A stretch of 59,552 bases of DNA from Alteromonas sp. KUL106 (GTDB lineage: Bacteria > Pseudomonadota > Gammaproteobacteria > Enterobacterales > Alteromonadaceae), in contig NZ_BLIG01000034.1 in assembly GCF_009811415.1 (NCBI RefSeq), positions 1 to 59,552 on the forward strand, read 5' to 3'. Shown one piece after another: positions 26,757 through 36,581 of the stretch (within the stretch, counting starts at the first letter, position 1; each line of letters opens with the position of its first letter). The notes below the pieces were generated by a model. That model ran no database searches, was not told the DNA's origin, and saw only the letters and a list, made by a program, of their open reading frames with translations. The translations under genes and the position numbers were made by a program.

Positions 26757-28046
26757 CTAATGTCGCACAACATACTCTGATATTCCGTTTTCCAGACGCT
26801 TTTCTAGTCTGTTCCAGTCAGCCGCGGGCATTCGTACATCAACAACCCAGTCTCCCTGACTGTCGTACTCTTCACTGGCAATGCAGTTAAGTTCATACAA
26901 TACACCGCGTAATCGACTTTGAGCAGGGGGAATTTTCAACGTGTAATTGACCATGCTCTTGCCTAAACATTCGGTTAAAGCTTGGCTTAATAATTCTGTC
27001 CCTTCACCGGTCTGTGCAGAAAGCCACACTCGAACCGGCACGCCCTCGTCGTTTCTTTCTATACGGGGATTCACGTCGTCTAGTTTATCAATCTTATTAC
27101 AGATTAGTAATTGTTGGATCTCTCCCGCCTCAATTTCTTCAAGAACGTTATTCACCTCGTCCATCGTTTCGCGGTACTTTGCATCAGCAACATCAACCAC
27201 ATGGAGGAGTAAATCGGCTTCTTGTGTTTCTTGAAGCGTCGCTTTGAACGCCGCAACAAGGTCATGAGGAAGATGACGAATAAACCCTACGGTATCGGCT
27301 AAGATAGCAGGACCGACGTCTTTCAACTCAATTTTGCGCAAAGTAGGATCAAGCGTTGCAAACAACTGATCGGCAGCATAGACGTGAGAGTCGGTAATGG
27401 TGTTAAACAGGGTTGATTTACCCGCGTTCGTATAGCCAACTAAGGATACCGTAGGAATTTCTGCGCGTTTACGTGAGCGGCGCCCCTGCTCCCGTTGTTT
27501 TTGCACTTTTTCCAAACGACGAAGAATGGCTTTTATACGCCCGCGAAGTAAACGTCTGTCTGTCTCTAGCTGCGTCTCACCTGGGCCGCGAAGACCGATA
27601 CCACCTTTTTGACGCTCAAGGTGAGTCCATCCTCTAATAAGACGCGTTGAGATATGTCTCAATTGTGCTAATTCAACCTGGAGCTTTCCCTCGTGGGTTC
27701 TCGCGCGTTGCGCAAAGATATCGAGAATCAGCCCCGTTCTGTCTAACACCCGGCATTTACACACGGCCTCTAAATTACGCTCCTGAGAAGGAGAAAGGGC
27801 GTGGTTGAAAATAACAACGTTGGCATCGTGTGCCCTAACTGCAGCTGCTATTTCCTCTACCTTACCTGAACCGACAAAGTATTTAGCAAGAGGCGCCGTG
27901 CGTGAAGTTGTAATAACTTCTGCCGCATTCACCCCTGCTGAAGACACAAGTAATTCAAGCTCACTTAAGTCCTCTTTTGAGTCTTCATCGGAAAAATTTA
28001 CATGAACAAGTACAGCCTGTTCACCGGCTTCATAACGGTCAAACAA
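26757..28046 (-). CDS. hflX: Ribosome-splitting GTPase HflX
   Basis: GTPase of 429 residues that rescues stalled ribosomes. The N-terminal HflX domain contains GSGKVEEIA and the family hallmark GGIGLRGPGETQLETDRR (148-165). A helical linker follows, then the G domain with G1 GYTNAGKST (204-212), G3 DTVGF, and G4 NKID. It lies 17 bp downstream of hfq in the canonical hfq-hflX-hflK-hflC order. Confidence 0.95.
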   Translation of the reverse strand: MFDRYEAGEQAVLVHVNFSDEDSKEDLSELELLVSSAGVNAAEVITTSRTAPLAKYFVGSGKVEEIAAAVRAHDANVVIFNHALSPSQERNLEAVCKCRVLDRTGLILDIFAQRARTHEGKLQVELAQLRHISTRLIRGWTHLERQKGGIGLRGPGETQLETDRRLLRGRIKAILRRLEKVQKQREQGRRSRKRAEIPTVSLVGYTNAGKSTLFNTITDSHVYAADQLFATLDPTLRKIELKDVGPAILADTVGFIRHLPHDLVAAFKATLQETQEADLLLHVVDVADAKYRETMDEVNNVLEEIEAGEIQQLLICNKIDKLDDVNPRIERNDEGVPVRVWLSAQTGEGTELLSQALTECLGKSMVNYTLKIPPAQSRLRGVLYELNCIASEEYDSQGDWVVDVRMPAADWNRLEKRLENGISEYVVRH

Positions 28047-28063
28047 GCGCGTTACCTTTTAAA

Positions 28064-28312
28064 TTATTCACCTTTAGTATTTTCAGAATCTCCTGCGCTA
28101 GGCATAGTAATAGCGCGTGCTGGAACAACAGTAGAAATTGCGTGCTTATAAACCATTTGGCTTACTGTGTTCTTCAGTAAAATAACGAACTGGTCGAATG
28201 ATTCAACCTGCCCCTGAAGTTTAATACCATTTACCAAATAAATTGATACTGGAATACGTTCCTTACGCAAAGCGTTCAAGAATGGGTCTTGTAAAGATTG
28301 CCCTTTAGCCAT
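28064..28312 (-). CDS. hfq: RNA chaperone Hfq
   Basis: Sm-like RNA chaperone of 82 residues that forms hexamers and joins small RNAs to mRNAs. Key residues are present: Q8 in SLQDPFLN, the Sm1 segment with F42, and the Sm2 motif Y55-K56-H57-A. The C-terminal tail after residue 65 is short (about 17 residues) compared with the E. coli protein. It lies between miaA and hflX as in E. coli. Presence of Hfq makes the small-RNA candidate at 37.87 kb testable. Confidence 0.97.
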   Translation of the reverse strand: MAKGQSLQDPFLNALRKERIPVSIYLVNGIKLQGQVESFDQFVILLKNTVSQMVYKHAISTVVPARAITMPSAGDSENTKGE

Positions 28313-28390
28313 TTGATATCCTTAGTTTTTATTATTCGTGATAGAGATTTCACTACCACTGCACGTCTAATGTATACCACACTCAACTAT

Positions 28391-29326
28391 TTAAAGTGTG
28401 ACTTTCGCTGTAATTTTAGTCAAATTATCGTTAGCAAATGTGTCAAGCCAAGTCACTTGCTCCCATCCCCTCAACCATGTGAGTTGGCGCTTAGCAAGTT
28501 GTCTTGTTGCAATTATGCCTTTTTCACGCATTTCAGCGTAGCTCAACTGACCATCAAGGTACTGCCACATTTGCCTATACCCTACTGAACGAATAGAAGG
28601 TAACGCCTCATGTAGATCACTACGCTCATAGAGTTTTAATACTTCTTTTTCGAACCCCTGCTCCAACATTGTGTCGAAGCGAGTTGCGATACGCGTGTGC
28701 AGCACTGCTCGTTCTGCGGGCGCTATGGCAAATTGTGCAATATTATAAGGGCACTTATCACCCTCTTGTTGTTGCCAATATGTCAACGTTTTGCCAGTAC
28801 TTCTAAACACTTCAAGTGCACGCGTAATGCGCTGGGGATCATTAGGGTGGATTCTCTCACCACTAACCGGGTCTACACTACGTAATTCATCGTGTAATTT
28901 AGACCAACCCAGGCGTTGCGCCTGCTCTGTTATTTCATCACGAACGTTCTCGTTTGACTTAGGTAGTGGCGAAATTCCATTTATCAAGGCATTAAAGTAC
29001 ATCATTGTACCACCAGCCAAAATTGGCACCTTTCCACGCGCTAAAATATCGCCAATCAGAACGTTAGTATCCTTCACAAATTGTGACACAGAATACGTTT
29101 CTACGGGGTCGATAATATCGATAAGGTGATGAACAACCCCCGCTCTTTCCTCAAGCGTTGGCTTTGCTGTGCCAATATCCATGCCCTTGTAAACAAGTGC
29201 AGAATCGACACTGATCACCTCACTCTCGACCTGTTGAGCAATCTCGAGTGCCAAGCCTGTCTTTCCAGACGCTGTAGGACCCATGATAGCAATTACGGGT
29301 AATGCAGAATTTATGCCACTGGACAT
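28391..29326 (-). CDS. miaA: tRNA dimethylallyltransferase MiaA
   Basis: Transfers a dimethylallyl group to A37 of tRNAs reading UNN codons; 311 residues. P-loop GPTASGKTG lies near residues 16-24, followed by SVDSALVYKGMDIGTAKP, LAGGTMMYFNAL and the C-terminal RQLAKRQLTWLRG tRNA-binding region. The start chosen is ATG 29326, with GGGGAG six bases upstream and only one base after the mutL stop; the longer frame to 29344 would overlap mutL. Translationally coupled to mutL. Confidence 0.95.
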   Translation of the reverse strand: MSSGINSALPVIAIMGPTASGKTGLALEIAQQVESEVISVDSALVYKGMDIGTAKPTLEERAGVVHHLIDIIDPVETYSVSQFVKDTNVLIGDILARGKVPILAGGTMMYFNALINGISPLPKSNENVRDEITEQAQRLGWSKLHDELRSVDPVSGERIHPNDPQRITRALEVFRSTGKTLTYWQQQEGDKCPYNIAQFAIAPAERAVLHTRIATRFDTMLEQGFEKEVLKLYERSDLHEALPSIRSVGYRQMWQYLDGQLSYAEMREKGIIATRQLAKRQLTWLRGWEQVTWLDTFANDNLTKITAKVTL

Positions 29327-29327
29327 A

Positions 29328-31190
29328 TTATTCTCCCCATACATCTAGCACTCGTTTCAACGAGCGCACTTTAGCAAATTGCTCAATAATTTCCCATTGT
29401 TTAACTTCGCTTTGCTGATCCAACCAGTACCACACTTCATTCTGCACATCTTCATCAAAGACATGGTTAGGCAACGCAAGTGAGCCAATCACACTATCGA
29501 ACGTGCTGCAATTCTCACTTGGCGCCAGAGTTAATAGGTGCTCGAACCATCTGAGCCAAGGAAAATGTCGTGTCCCAGCAGGTACTTGCTGTAAGCGATA
29601 CTTTCCTGCCACCCTATTTACTTCGAAATGAGATGCGTTTAATAACGCCAGAAGGCGTTCGCTAACGTTCTCAAGTGATACAGCAACGGGCATAAGTAAA
29701 GGCTGACTATGTTCTGCTTTTAAAAATAGCTCCCTCAGCCAGATACTGGCAACTTTACTCACAGAAAGAAGGTAAATTTCTTCAGTTTTTGGGTAAATCC
29801 TTTGGAATGAAGAAAGATTGATACACGCGATAGCGGCTTGGTTATGCTCATCATTTGCAAAATTGTCGCTATTTGGCGTCATCAACGCGTTATAGCTAGA
29901 CTGGTATGCGGCAATTGGTCCTCGACTTTGTCGATGAGTAGCGCCGCTCGCTCTGCTATTTACACCCATTTTTGCTCCACCCGAAAATGACGGTGCGTGA
30001 GGCATTGATGTTGAACTAGAAAGCGTATCCCGTGACACCGGTGGCGAAGAGTATGAGGTTGATTCACTAAATGATGGTGAGCTGACCTCAGCATGAGTCT
30101 GTAATGGTCTTATATAATCGTGCGCTACCTCGGCAGACATAAACCCACCGCTGGAAAGCGACTTGGCGCTCGAATCAGATAAAGGTTGCTCACCCGTTAT
30201 TGCATGTAATGCATCCCCAACAGTTTTAGAGATAAAATCATGGACTAAGCGGCCTTGTTGAAATCTAACTTCATGCTTGGCTGGATGCACATTAACGTCT
30301 ACATCTTTAGGGTCAACGGTGAGATAGACAACAAAACTGGGTTGCTCAATGACGCCCCAGACCGTCTCATAAGCTTGGCGAATTGCATGCATGATAAGCT
30401 TATCGCGCATACCTCTTCCATTGACAAAACTGAACTGGCAATCGTTGCTACTTCTCAGCATAGTTTCATTGCCTAACCAAGCATCAATGTGAAGCCCTTC
30501 ATATTCGGCATCGATGTGAACAGCGTTTTGAATAAATTTTTGACCCACAACAGAAGCAATTCGACTTGCCAGGCTTCCTTCCTTATCAGCGACAAAACGT
30601 CTTGCAACCTTATCATTATGCTTGAGAATAAAAGACACCTCGGGATGACTGAGCGCGATACGCTTGATGACGTCTTCTATGTGCTGAAACTCTGTTTTTT
30701 CCGTGCGTAAAAACTTGCGCCTTGCAGGGGTGTTATAAAACAGATCTGCCACATCAATAGTCGTTCCAACCGGGTGGGCAGCGGGCTGAACATTCACCGC
30801 CATATCTCTACCTTCGCAGTAAGCCTGCCAAGCCTCGGTTTGTGACTCGGTTCGCGAAGTCAGCGTTAATCGGCTTACCGAACTGATACTGGCCAAAGCC
30901 TCGCCGCGAAAACCAAGGGATAAAATCTGCTCTAAATCATCAAGGGTAGAAATTTTGCTCGTTGCATGACGGCTCAACGCCAACTGTAATTCACTTTTGA
31001 CTATGCCCGACCCGTTATCTTTTATTCGAATTCGCTTGTGACCACCTTTTTCAATGTCTACTTCGATTTTCGTCGCTCCGGCATCGAGACTATTTTCAAG
31101 TAGCTCTTTAACCACAGATGCGGGGCGTTCCACCACTTCACCAGCGGCAATTTGGTTGGCTAGTTGGGGAGATAAAAGCTGTATAGGCAA
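29328..31190 (-). CDS. mutL: DNA mismatch repair protein MutL
   Basis: GHKL ATPase that links MutS mismatch recognition to strand incision; 620 residues. N-terminal motifs are [11 protein letters not shown] (30-39), DNGSGI and [14 protein letters not shown], followed by the transducer domain and a Ser-rich linker (about 345-430). The C-terminal dimerisation domain lacks the endonuclease DQHA motif, as expected of the methyl-directed enterobacterial type. Sits between amiB and miaA, the usual order. Confidence 0.96.
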   Translation of the reverse strand: MPIQLLSPQLANQIAAGEVVERPASVVKELLENSLDAGATKIEVDIEKGGHKRIRIKDNGSGIVKSELQLALSRHATSKISTLDDLEQILSLGFRGEALASISSVSRLTLTSRTESQTEAWQAYCEGRDMAVNVQPAAHPVGTTIDVADLFYNTPARRKFLRTEKTEFQHIEDVIKRIALSHPEVSFILKHNDKVARRFVADKEGSLASRIASVVGQKFIQNAVHIDAEYEGLHIDAWLGNETMLRSSNDCQFSFVNGRGMRDKLIMHAIRQAYETVWGVIEQPSFVVYLTVDPKDVDVNVHPAKHEVRFQQGRLVHDFISKTVGDALHAITGEQPLSDSSAKSLSSGGFMSAEVAHDYIRPLQTHAEVSSPSFSESTSYSSPPVSRDTLSSSTSMPHAPSFSGGAKMGVNSRASGATHRQSRGPIAAYQSSYNALMTPNSDNFANDEHNQAAIACINLSSFQRIYPKTEEIYLLSVSKVASIWLRELFLKAEHSQPLLMPVAVSLENVSERLLALLNASHFEVNRVAGKYRLQQVPAGTRHFPWLRWFEHLLTLAPSENCSTFDSVIGSLALPNHVFDEDVQNEVWYWLDQQSEVKQWEIIEQFAKVRSLKRVLDVWGE

Positions 31191-31262
31191 AGGGCTACCC
31201 TATGAAATAATTAATAGATGAGAGGCGACGGACGGCGAATCAATTAAAACGCTAATGAGGCG

Positions 31263-32606
31263 TTACGTGCTCGGTATATTTAGTACTTGCCCGACGCGAA
31301 CAACGTCGCTTGAAAGCGCATTCGCTGCTTTTATGCTGCTTACTTTCACATTATAACGCTGCGCTAGTAAAGATAAGGACTCACCACTTCTTACCTTGTG
31401 AGTACGGTTGTTCGCTTTTTCTTGTGCCCATAGTGTACCATCAGGAGGAACTTGCTTGAAGTAACGCTTGGTTGCATTGAACATAGCAGTAGCCAAACGT
31501 TCGCGATATTTAGACCAGTTTAAGTTCTTTTCTTCTTGAGGATTAGAAATAAAACCAACTTCCACCAGGATAGAAGGGATATCAGGCGCGGTTAAAACTG
31601 CGAAGCTCGCCGCTTGCGGTTTCCTTTTGTGGAGACTGGTTACCTGCTTTAATTCCTCAACCACTTTGTTTCCTAGGTCATGACTGGTTGCCATGCTGTG
31701 ATCCATAGAAAGACCGAGTATCGTTTCAGTCAAGTAGCGTTCACTTGATTTATCATTAATGACTTCAGCAGCGCCCCCTAATAATTCTGAATGACGCTCT
31801 GATTTTTCAAGCCATCGGCCTAATTCCGTATCAGCTCTTCGCATAGACAGCACCCAAACAGAACCGCCTCTAGGCTGTGGTTGACTGAATGCATCGGCAT
31901 GAATAGAAATAAGCAAGTCAGCTTTCTTCTCTCTTGCGATTTCTGGCCGACGGTTTGGCGAAATATAATAATCATCGCTGCGCGTCATGATAGCCCGCAT
32001 TCCGCGCTCTTTGTTTATCATGCTTTCAAGCTTCTTAGCGATGCTCAGCGTTATGTGCTTTTCAAATGTTCCTGCAGGTCCAACTGAGCCTGGGTCGTGC
32101 CCGCCGTGGCCCGCATCTATTGCCACGATGATATCTCTGTCGCGAACACTTGTTGAGTCGTCAAGCACAACCGAGCTTGTCGAGGCAGTTAATGAAGGCA
32201 ATGTCTGTGGCGCGCTATCGGGTAAATCCACCACTAACCTGTGACCATATGCCCCCTCAGGTGACATAGCAAAGAGCGAAGGTTTGGTATCCCTGTTAAG
32301 TTCAAGGACAACCCTTGCCGATGATTTGTTTTTTGGCGTGGAATAACGCAGCTTATCGATAAGGTTGCCGCTGTTCTCAACATCAGAAAGCGAAAAGGAA
32401 TCTTTTGTGTCGTTGAGGTCAATAACTAGGCGATGAGGGTTCTTTAGCGTGAAGTAGGTAAACTCTGGCGCCGTCTTCATATCAAACACTACGCGCGTAT
32501 TGTCCGTCGACGGCCATATTCTTACTCCGTCGATGTTATTTTGCGCACCGTGTGCAACTTGCATCACCAAACACAAAAGTAATACCGAAACTATACTGCG
32601 CACCAT
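31263..32606 (-). CDS. amiB: N-acetylmuramoyl-L-alanine amidase AmiB
   Basis: Periplasmic peptidoglycan amidase used in daughter-cell separation, 447 residues. Signal peptide 1-20 (cleavage after AHGA), AMIN domain about 25-125 (WPSTDNTRVVFDM), zinc amidase domain with DAGHGGHDPG near 165 and later SIHADAF and LVEVGFISN, then a C-terminal LysM (about 403-446: HKVRSGESLSLLAQRYNV). One LysM copy. Lies between tsaE and mutL as in E. coli. Confidence 0.95.
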   Translation of the reverse strand: MVRSIVSVLLLCLVMQVAHGAQNNIDGVRIWPSTDNTRVVFDMKTAPEFTYFTLKNPHRLVIDLNDTKDSFSLSDVENSGNLIDKLRYSTPKNKSSARVVLELNRDTKPSLFAMSPEGAYGHRLVVDLPDSAPQTLPSLTASTSSVVLDDSTSVRDRDIIVAIDAGHGGHDPGSVGPAGTFEKHITLSIAKKLESMINKERGMRAIMTRSDDYYISPNRRPEIAREKKADLLISIHADAFSQPQPRGGSVWVLSMRRADTELGRWLEKSERHSELLGGAAEVINDKSSERYLTETILGLSMDHSMATSHDLGNKVVEELKQVTSLHKRKPQAASFAVLTAPDIPSILVEVGFISNPQEEKNLNWSKYRERLATAMFNATKRYFKQVPPDGTLWAQEKANNRTHKVRSGESLSLLAQRYNVKVSSIKAANALSSDVVRVGQVLNIPST

Positions 32607-32687
32607 AATTAGCCTTTGTATTGTTGTTATGTCGCTCTCCCAGACCTCGGAGCGGCTATTCTTTCTATTCTTTACTTATCGCACGTA

Positions 32688-33170
32688 TTAAACGCGCTTG
32701 CATTGCTGAAGCAATCTAGCACCGTGGGCACTTTTTGCTTCCAAATGAAACTGCCTGCCCGATGGTGTAATATTTATACTAATCACTAAGTCCGGGGATG
32801 CCAAGTATTCGCCCCCTTTTTCCGACCACTCAATAAGCGCAATTGCACCTGAACCGAAGTAATCTCGAATTCCCATAAACTCTAATTCTTCAGGGTCGGC
32901 GAGACGATACAGGTCGAAGTGATAAATATTGACGCTGTCCAACTCATAAGGTTCAACAAGTGTATACGTCGGACTTTTAACGCTACCTGAATGGCCTAAA
33001 GACTGAATAAAATAACGACTGAAGGTTGTTTTCCCTGCGCCTAAGTCACCGTTGAGATAAATAACGGCATCGGTAGGTAATTGACTTGAAACGGCTTGCG
33101 CCAGATCTCTGGCAAGCTGCGCGGTATCATCTAATTCATTAGCAAAAAAAGAAGTATGCGGGTAAGACAT
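32688..33170 (-). CDS. tsaE: tRNA threonylcarbamoyladenosine protein TsaE
   Basis: ATPase of the t6A37 tRNA modification complex with TsaB and TsaD, 160 residues. P-loop NGDLGAGKTTFSR, switch region SPTYTLVEPYE, and HFDLYRLADPEELEFMG are diagnostic. ATG 33170 is chosen (MSYPHTSFF) with GGAAT upstream; the open frame to 33224 has no family resemblance. Operon with nnr upstream (74 bp) and amiB downstream. Confidence 0.95.
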   Translation of the reverse strand: MSYPHTSFFANELDDTAQLARDLAQAVSSQLPTDAVIYLNGDLGAGKTTFSRYFIQSLGHSGSVKSPTYTLVEPYELDSVNIYHFDLYRLADPEELEFMGIRDYFGSGAIALIEWSEKGGEYLASPDLVISINITPSGRQFHLEAKSAHGARLLQQCKRV

Positions 33171-33244
33171 CAACAATATTCCACAGTAGTGTAAAGCCGA
33201 GTAACACAGCAGATGCCTGCTCAATTATGACAAAACCACGCTAA

Positions 33245-34744
33245 TTAGTGGTTTATGAGCGCACGTACTGCATCAAACAAATCGCTGGCTATCATACCAC
33301 GTTGACCGTAGAGTTGGGCAACATCATCTCCGGCCTTTGCGTGAAGCACTACACCATATTTTGCTGCGATGTCCGTGTCTACCCCCTGAGCAAGCAAAGC
33401 GCCTAAAATCCCGCTTAACACATCACCGCTCCCTGCGGTTGCCATCCCTGGATTGCCATGACGACAAACCCAGGTTTTCTTTTCGTTATCAATCAGCGTA
33501 CCCGCGCCTTTGAGCACGCACACAGCGTGATAACGCTGAGAACATTGCCTTGCGTAGTTAAACCGGTCGCTTTCCACGTCATCAATTGATACACCCAGTA
33601 GTCGTGCCGCTTCGCCTGAATGGGGAGTAAGAATACTGTCTGAAAGCGTAAATGCCGTTGACTGTTTACACAGCAAATTAAGCGCGTCTGCATCGATAAC
33701 CACCGGCTTATTTTGACTTTGACAGTGCTTCAATGTGGTTTCAAACACGTCTTCAGCCCACTCATCTTGCCCAAGCCCCGGGCCTATCACTACGCACGTT
33801 GCCCACGCTAAAGCATCATCTAAGTTAAAGTCAGTTACCATGAGCTCTGGCCTACCTGCACTCACCTGTATCACTGACGATTGGTGGGTATAAACACGCA
33901 CCATACCCGCTCCGCTTCTCAGCGCCGCCTCGCTCGCGAGGCGAATAGCGCCAGCGGTTCCGCGGTTTCCACCTATACACAATAGCCGTCCGTATGTGCC
34001 TTTGTGACTATTAATTTCTCGCGGTCCCATGCCCTTAAAGTGATCAATATTGAGCATGGTGGCGCATGCTTTGGCAAGCCCTTGAAACGCTTTGCCAATG
34101 CCTAAGTCAGCATAGACCAATTTACCGCATGACTGCTTTCCCGCACCGGTTACAAGACCTGGCTTTATCCCTACAAACGTAACGGTGATATCAGCCTGTA
34201 CACAGCGGCCAAGGCTCTGGCCTGTGTTAGCATCTAGGCCTGACGGTACATCGACACTGACCACTGGCGTTGAAGATTCATTAACGGCATCGATAATATC
34301 GGCGAATTCATTGCGTATATAGCTATTAATGCCGGTACCTAACAAGGCATCGATAACAACATCGGCTTTTTGCAACCATGCCCTATCAAATTCATTAATG
34401 CTTCCTCCTGAATCGAGCCAACGCTGCTGGGCTTTTCCTGCATCGCCTTCTAGCATTCGCTGTGGCTCAACCGCACATAAATGCACTTGTTTACCCGCTA
34501 ACTTCGCGTTGATTGCAGCAATATAGCCGTCACCAGCATTATTACCCTGACCGACCAGGACTAAGTAGATATCCGAGTTCGGCATAAGCTCCAGACACTG
34601 TTTAAACACCACATCGCCTGCGCGCTGCATCAAAGTAAACATATCACAGCCTGATTCGGCCGCTGCTTGTGCTTCATTTTCTCTAACCTGATCGGCCCGA
34701 AATAATTTGTATGATAAACTTGATGTTAATTGAGTATCTAGCAT
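33245..34744 (-). CDS. nnr: Bifunctional NAD(P)H-hydrate epimerase/dehydratase
   Basis: Repairs hydrated NAD(P)H. The N-terminal epimerase domain (about 1-215) contains VGQGNNAGDGYIAA and VDVPSGLDANTG. The C-terminal ADP-dependent dehydratase domain (about 225-495) contains HKGTYGRLLCIGGNRGTAGA, VIDADAL, LTPHSGEAARL and GSGDVLSGILGA. Length 499 residues from ATG 34744. This start codon is six bases from that of queG on the other strand, so both promoters must lie in coding DNA. Confidence 0.95.
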   Translation of the reverse strand: MLDTQLTSSLSYKLFRADQVRENEAQAAAESGCDMFTLMQRAGDVVFKQCLELMPNSDIYLVLVGQGNNAGDGYIAAINAKLAGKQVHLCAVEPQRMLEGDAGKAQQRWLDSGGSINEFDRAWLQKADVVIDALLGTGINSYIRNEFADIIDAVNESSTPVVSVDVPSGLDANTGQSLGRCVQADITVTFVGIKPGLVTGAGKQSCGKLVYADLGIGKAFQGLAKACATMLNIDHFKGMGPREINSHKGTYGRLLCIGGNRGTAGAIRLASEAALRSGAGMVRVYTHQSSVIQVSAGRPELMVTDFNLDDALAWATCVVIGPGLGQDEWAEDVFETTLKHCQSQNKPVVIDADALNLLCKQSTAFTLSDSILTPHSGEAARLLGVSIDDVESDRFNYARQCSQRYHAVCVLKGAGTLIDNEKKTWVCRHGNPGMATAGSGDVLSGILGALLAQGVDTDIAAKYGVVLHAKAGDDVAQLYGQRGMIASDLFDAVRALINH

Positions 34745-34750
34745 GAGCAA

Positions 34751-35893
34751 ATGTCCGAAATTAGTTCTATCGACCTCGTTGAATTAACAAACAATATCAA
34801 GGCTTGGGGAGCAGCGCTAGGCTTTCAACAAGTTGGCATCAGCGATATTGATCTAAATCAGCACGAGTCCCATTTGCAGGAATGGTTAGACAATGGGTAT
34901 CACGGCGACATGGCCTATATGGAAAGCCATGGTATGAAGCGTGCACGACCCGATGAATTAGTTCCTGGCACCTTAAGGGTGATCAGCGTTCGCATGAATT
35001 ATTTACCACCGGATGCCTCTTTCGCTCGACACCTCAAAAATAGTGAAATAGGTTATATCAGTCGCTATGCGCTAGGGCGCGATTATCACAAGGTATTGCG
35101 CAAACGTTTAAAGGCACTGGGTGATAAAATTACTGCATCGCTGAAGCACACGCAGTACCGTCCGTTTGTAGACTCAGCGCCAGTGCTAGAACACGCTATA
35201 GCCGAGAAAGCAGGGATAGGTTGGACGGGAAAACACAGCTTAACGCTTAATAAAGAGGCCGGTTCTTGGTTCTTTTTAGGTGAGCTTTTCATTAACCTTC
35301 CCCTCCCTGTTGACGTCCCCGTTGAAGAGAGTTGCGGCAACTGTACAGCTTGCCTAACAATATGCCCCACTAACGCTATTGTTGCGCCTTATACTGTCGA
35401 TGCCCGTCGCTGTATTTCATATCTCACGATAGAGTCTGATAAAGACATCCCCGAAGCACTAAGACCTTTGATGGGCAATCGAATTTATGGTTGCGATGAC
35501 TGCCAGCTTGTTTGCCCTTGGAATAGGTATGCCGACATCACAGATGAAGAAGATTTTCATCCGAGAGAAATACTTCACGGACAACGTTTAGTCACGTTAT
35601 TCAGTTGGTCTGAAGAGACATTTTTACACAACACCGAGGGCTCGCCAATTCGGCGTATAGGTTATGAAAAATGGCAACGCAACATTGCCGTAGCGCTTGG
35701 AAACGCACCATTTAGTCATGACATTACTGCGCTTCTCACAGAACGGCGAGGCATGGTCAGCGCGTTGGTAGACCGGCATATTGATTGGGCTTTCAATCAA
35801 CAGCAGCGGAAAAGGAGTGCGTTAGAGAGGGAAAACAGACAGCAGCATCGGCTCATACGTGTCATAGAGAAAGGCTTACCGCGAGATGCGTAG
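34751..35893 (+). CDS. queG: Epoxyqueuosine reductase QueG
   Basis: Cobalamin- and iron-sulfur-dependent enzyme for the last step of queuosine tRNA synthesis, 380 residues. The N-terminal cobalamin domain has WLDNGYHGDMAYME and FVDSAPVLEHAIAEKAGIGW. Two [4Fe-4S] motifs follow: CGNCTACLTICP (from about 194) and CDDCQLVCPWN (from about 248). A C-terminal HEAT-like segment includes GYEKWQRNIAVALGNA. Divergent from nnr with a six-base gap, the same arrangement I recall in E. coli. Confidence 0.95.
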   Translation: MSEISSIDLVELTNNIKAWGAALGFQQVGISDIDLNQHESHLQEWLDNGYHGDMAYMESHGMKRARPDELVPGTLRVISVRMNYLPPDASFARHLKNSEIGYISRYALGRDYHKVLRKRLKALGDKITASLKHTQYRPFVDSAPVLEHAIAEKAGIGWTGKHSLTLNKEAGSWFFLGELFINLPLPVDVPVEESCGNCTACLTICPTNAIVAPYTVDARRCISYLTIESDKDIPEALRPLMGNRIYGCDDCQLVCPWNRYADITDEEDFHPREILHGQRLVTLFSWSEETFLHNTEGSPIRRIGYEKWQRNIAVALGNAPFSHDITALLTERRGMVSALVDRHIDWAFNQQQRKRSALERENRQQHRLIRVIEKGLPRDA

Positions 35894-35925
35894 TACGTGC
35901 ATTCGCGAGAGCCTGCATTCTTTTT

Positions 35926-36558
35926 TTAACCTGCTGACGCCACCTTTTGATTTAAGTCAGTCTGCATGCCGTTGCCGTACCCGCCTTTATCGTCTGGAAG
36001 ATATTCAGCGGTAAACGAAACATTCAGCTTTAAACCGCGATGAACGAGTTCAGTAGAAATTTCTGGAGCACCGAAATGCCACCATGGCTCTTGTTCAAGC
36101 GCCGCCATTACCAAAGAAAGTTCTGATTCAGAGCCGTTGTACTCACCCACTAATTCACACAATCGGTTTTCACATTTTATAGATCTTAAGACGAAGCGCT
36201 CTTCATACGTAGGAAGCGAGAAGAATGCGACGAGTGCCCCTTCTGTTTCAGAATAAAAACTCTCTGATGAAGCTGAATCTGCGCTCTCAACATTTTCAGT
36301 AGCTGGCGTAGTATTGTGAATCGAGTCTGACGATTGAACATGACGTTGTTGTTCATCGCTAAGGCTACTGCCAGCAACCAGTTTTGTTGCTGGCTTCATG
36401 ACTTTAAGCTCGCTCGTTTCAGTGGCGCGAGAACGGTCTAACACCGACGTTAGTCGTTCTTTCTCGGCGTTAGATTCACTGAGTTGGTGTTGATAGCTAA
36501 AAACCTTATAACCCGCTATCAACGCAAACACTATCAGCCCCACAAGCCACGTTTTCAT
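35926..36558 (-). CDS. Hypothetical single-pass membrane protein
   Basis: 210 residues, unrecognised. It has an N-terminal hydrophobic helix (about 3-18: TWLVGLIVFALIAGYKVF), a short coiled region, a Ser/Thr-rich linker (about 45-100), and a compact C-terminal domain with two cysteines (SIKCENRLCELVGEYNG) followed by LSLVMAALEQEPWW. Probably anchored in the inner membrane with the C-terminal domain in the periplasm, where the two cysteines could form a disulfide. Its start is 23 bp downstream of the hemE stop, so it may be read with hemE. Confidence 0.6.
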   Translation of the reverse strand: MKTWLVGLIVFALIAGYKVFSYQHQLSESNAEKERLTSVLDRSRATETSELKVMKPATKLVAGSSLSDEQQRHVQSSDSIHNTTPATENVESADSASSESFYSETEGALVAFFSLPTYEERFVLRSIKCENRLCELVGEYNGSESELSLVMAALEQEPWWHFGAPEISTELVHRGLKLNVSFTAEYLPDDKGGYGNGMQTDLNQKVASAG

Positions 36559-36581
36559 TACACTTCCTTTGTTGAAGTCGC

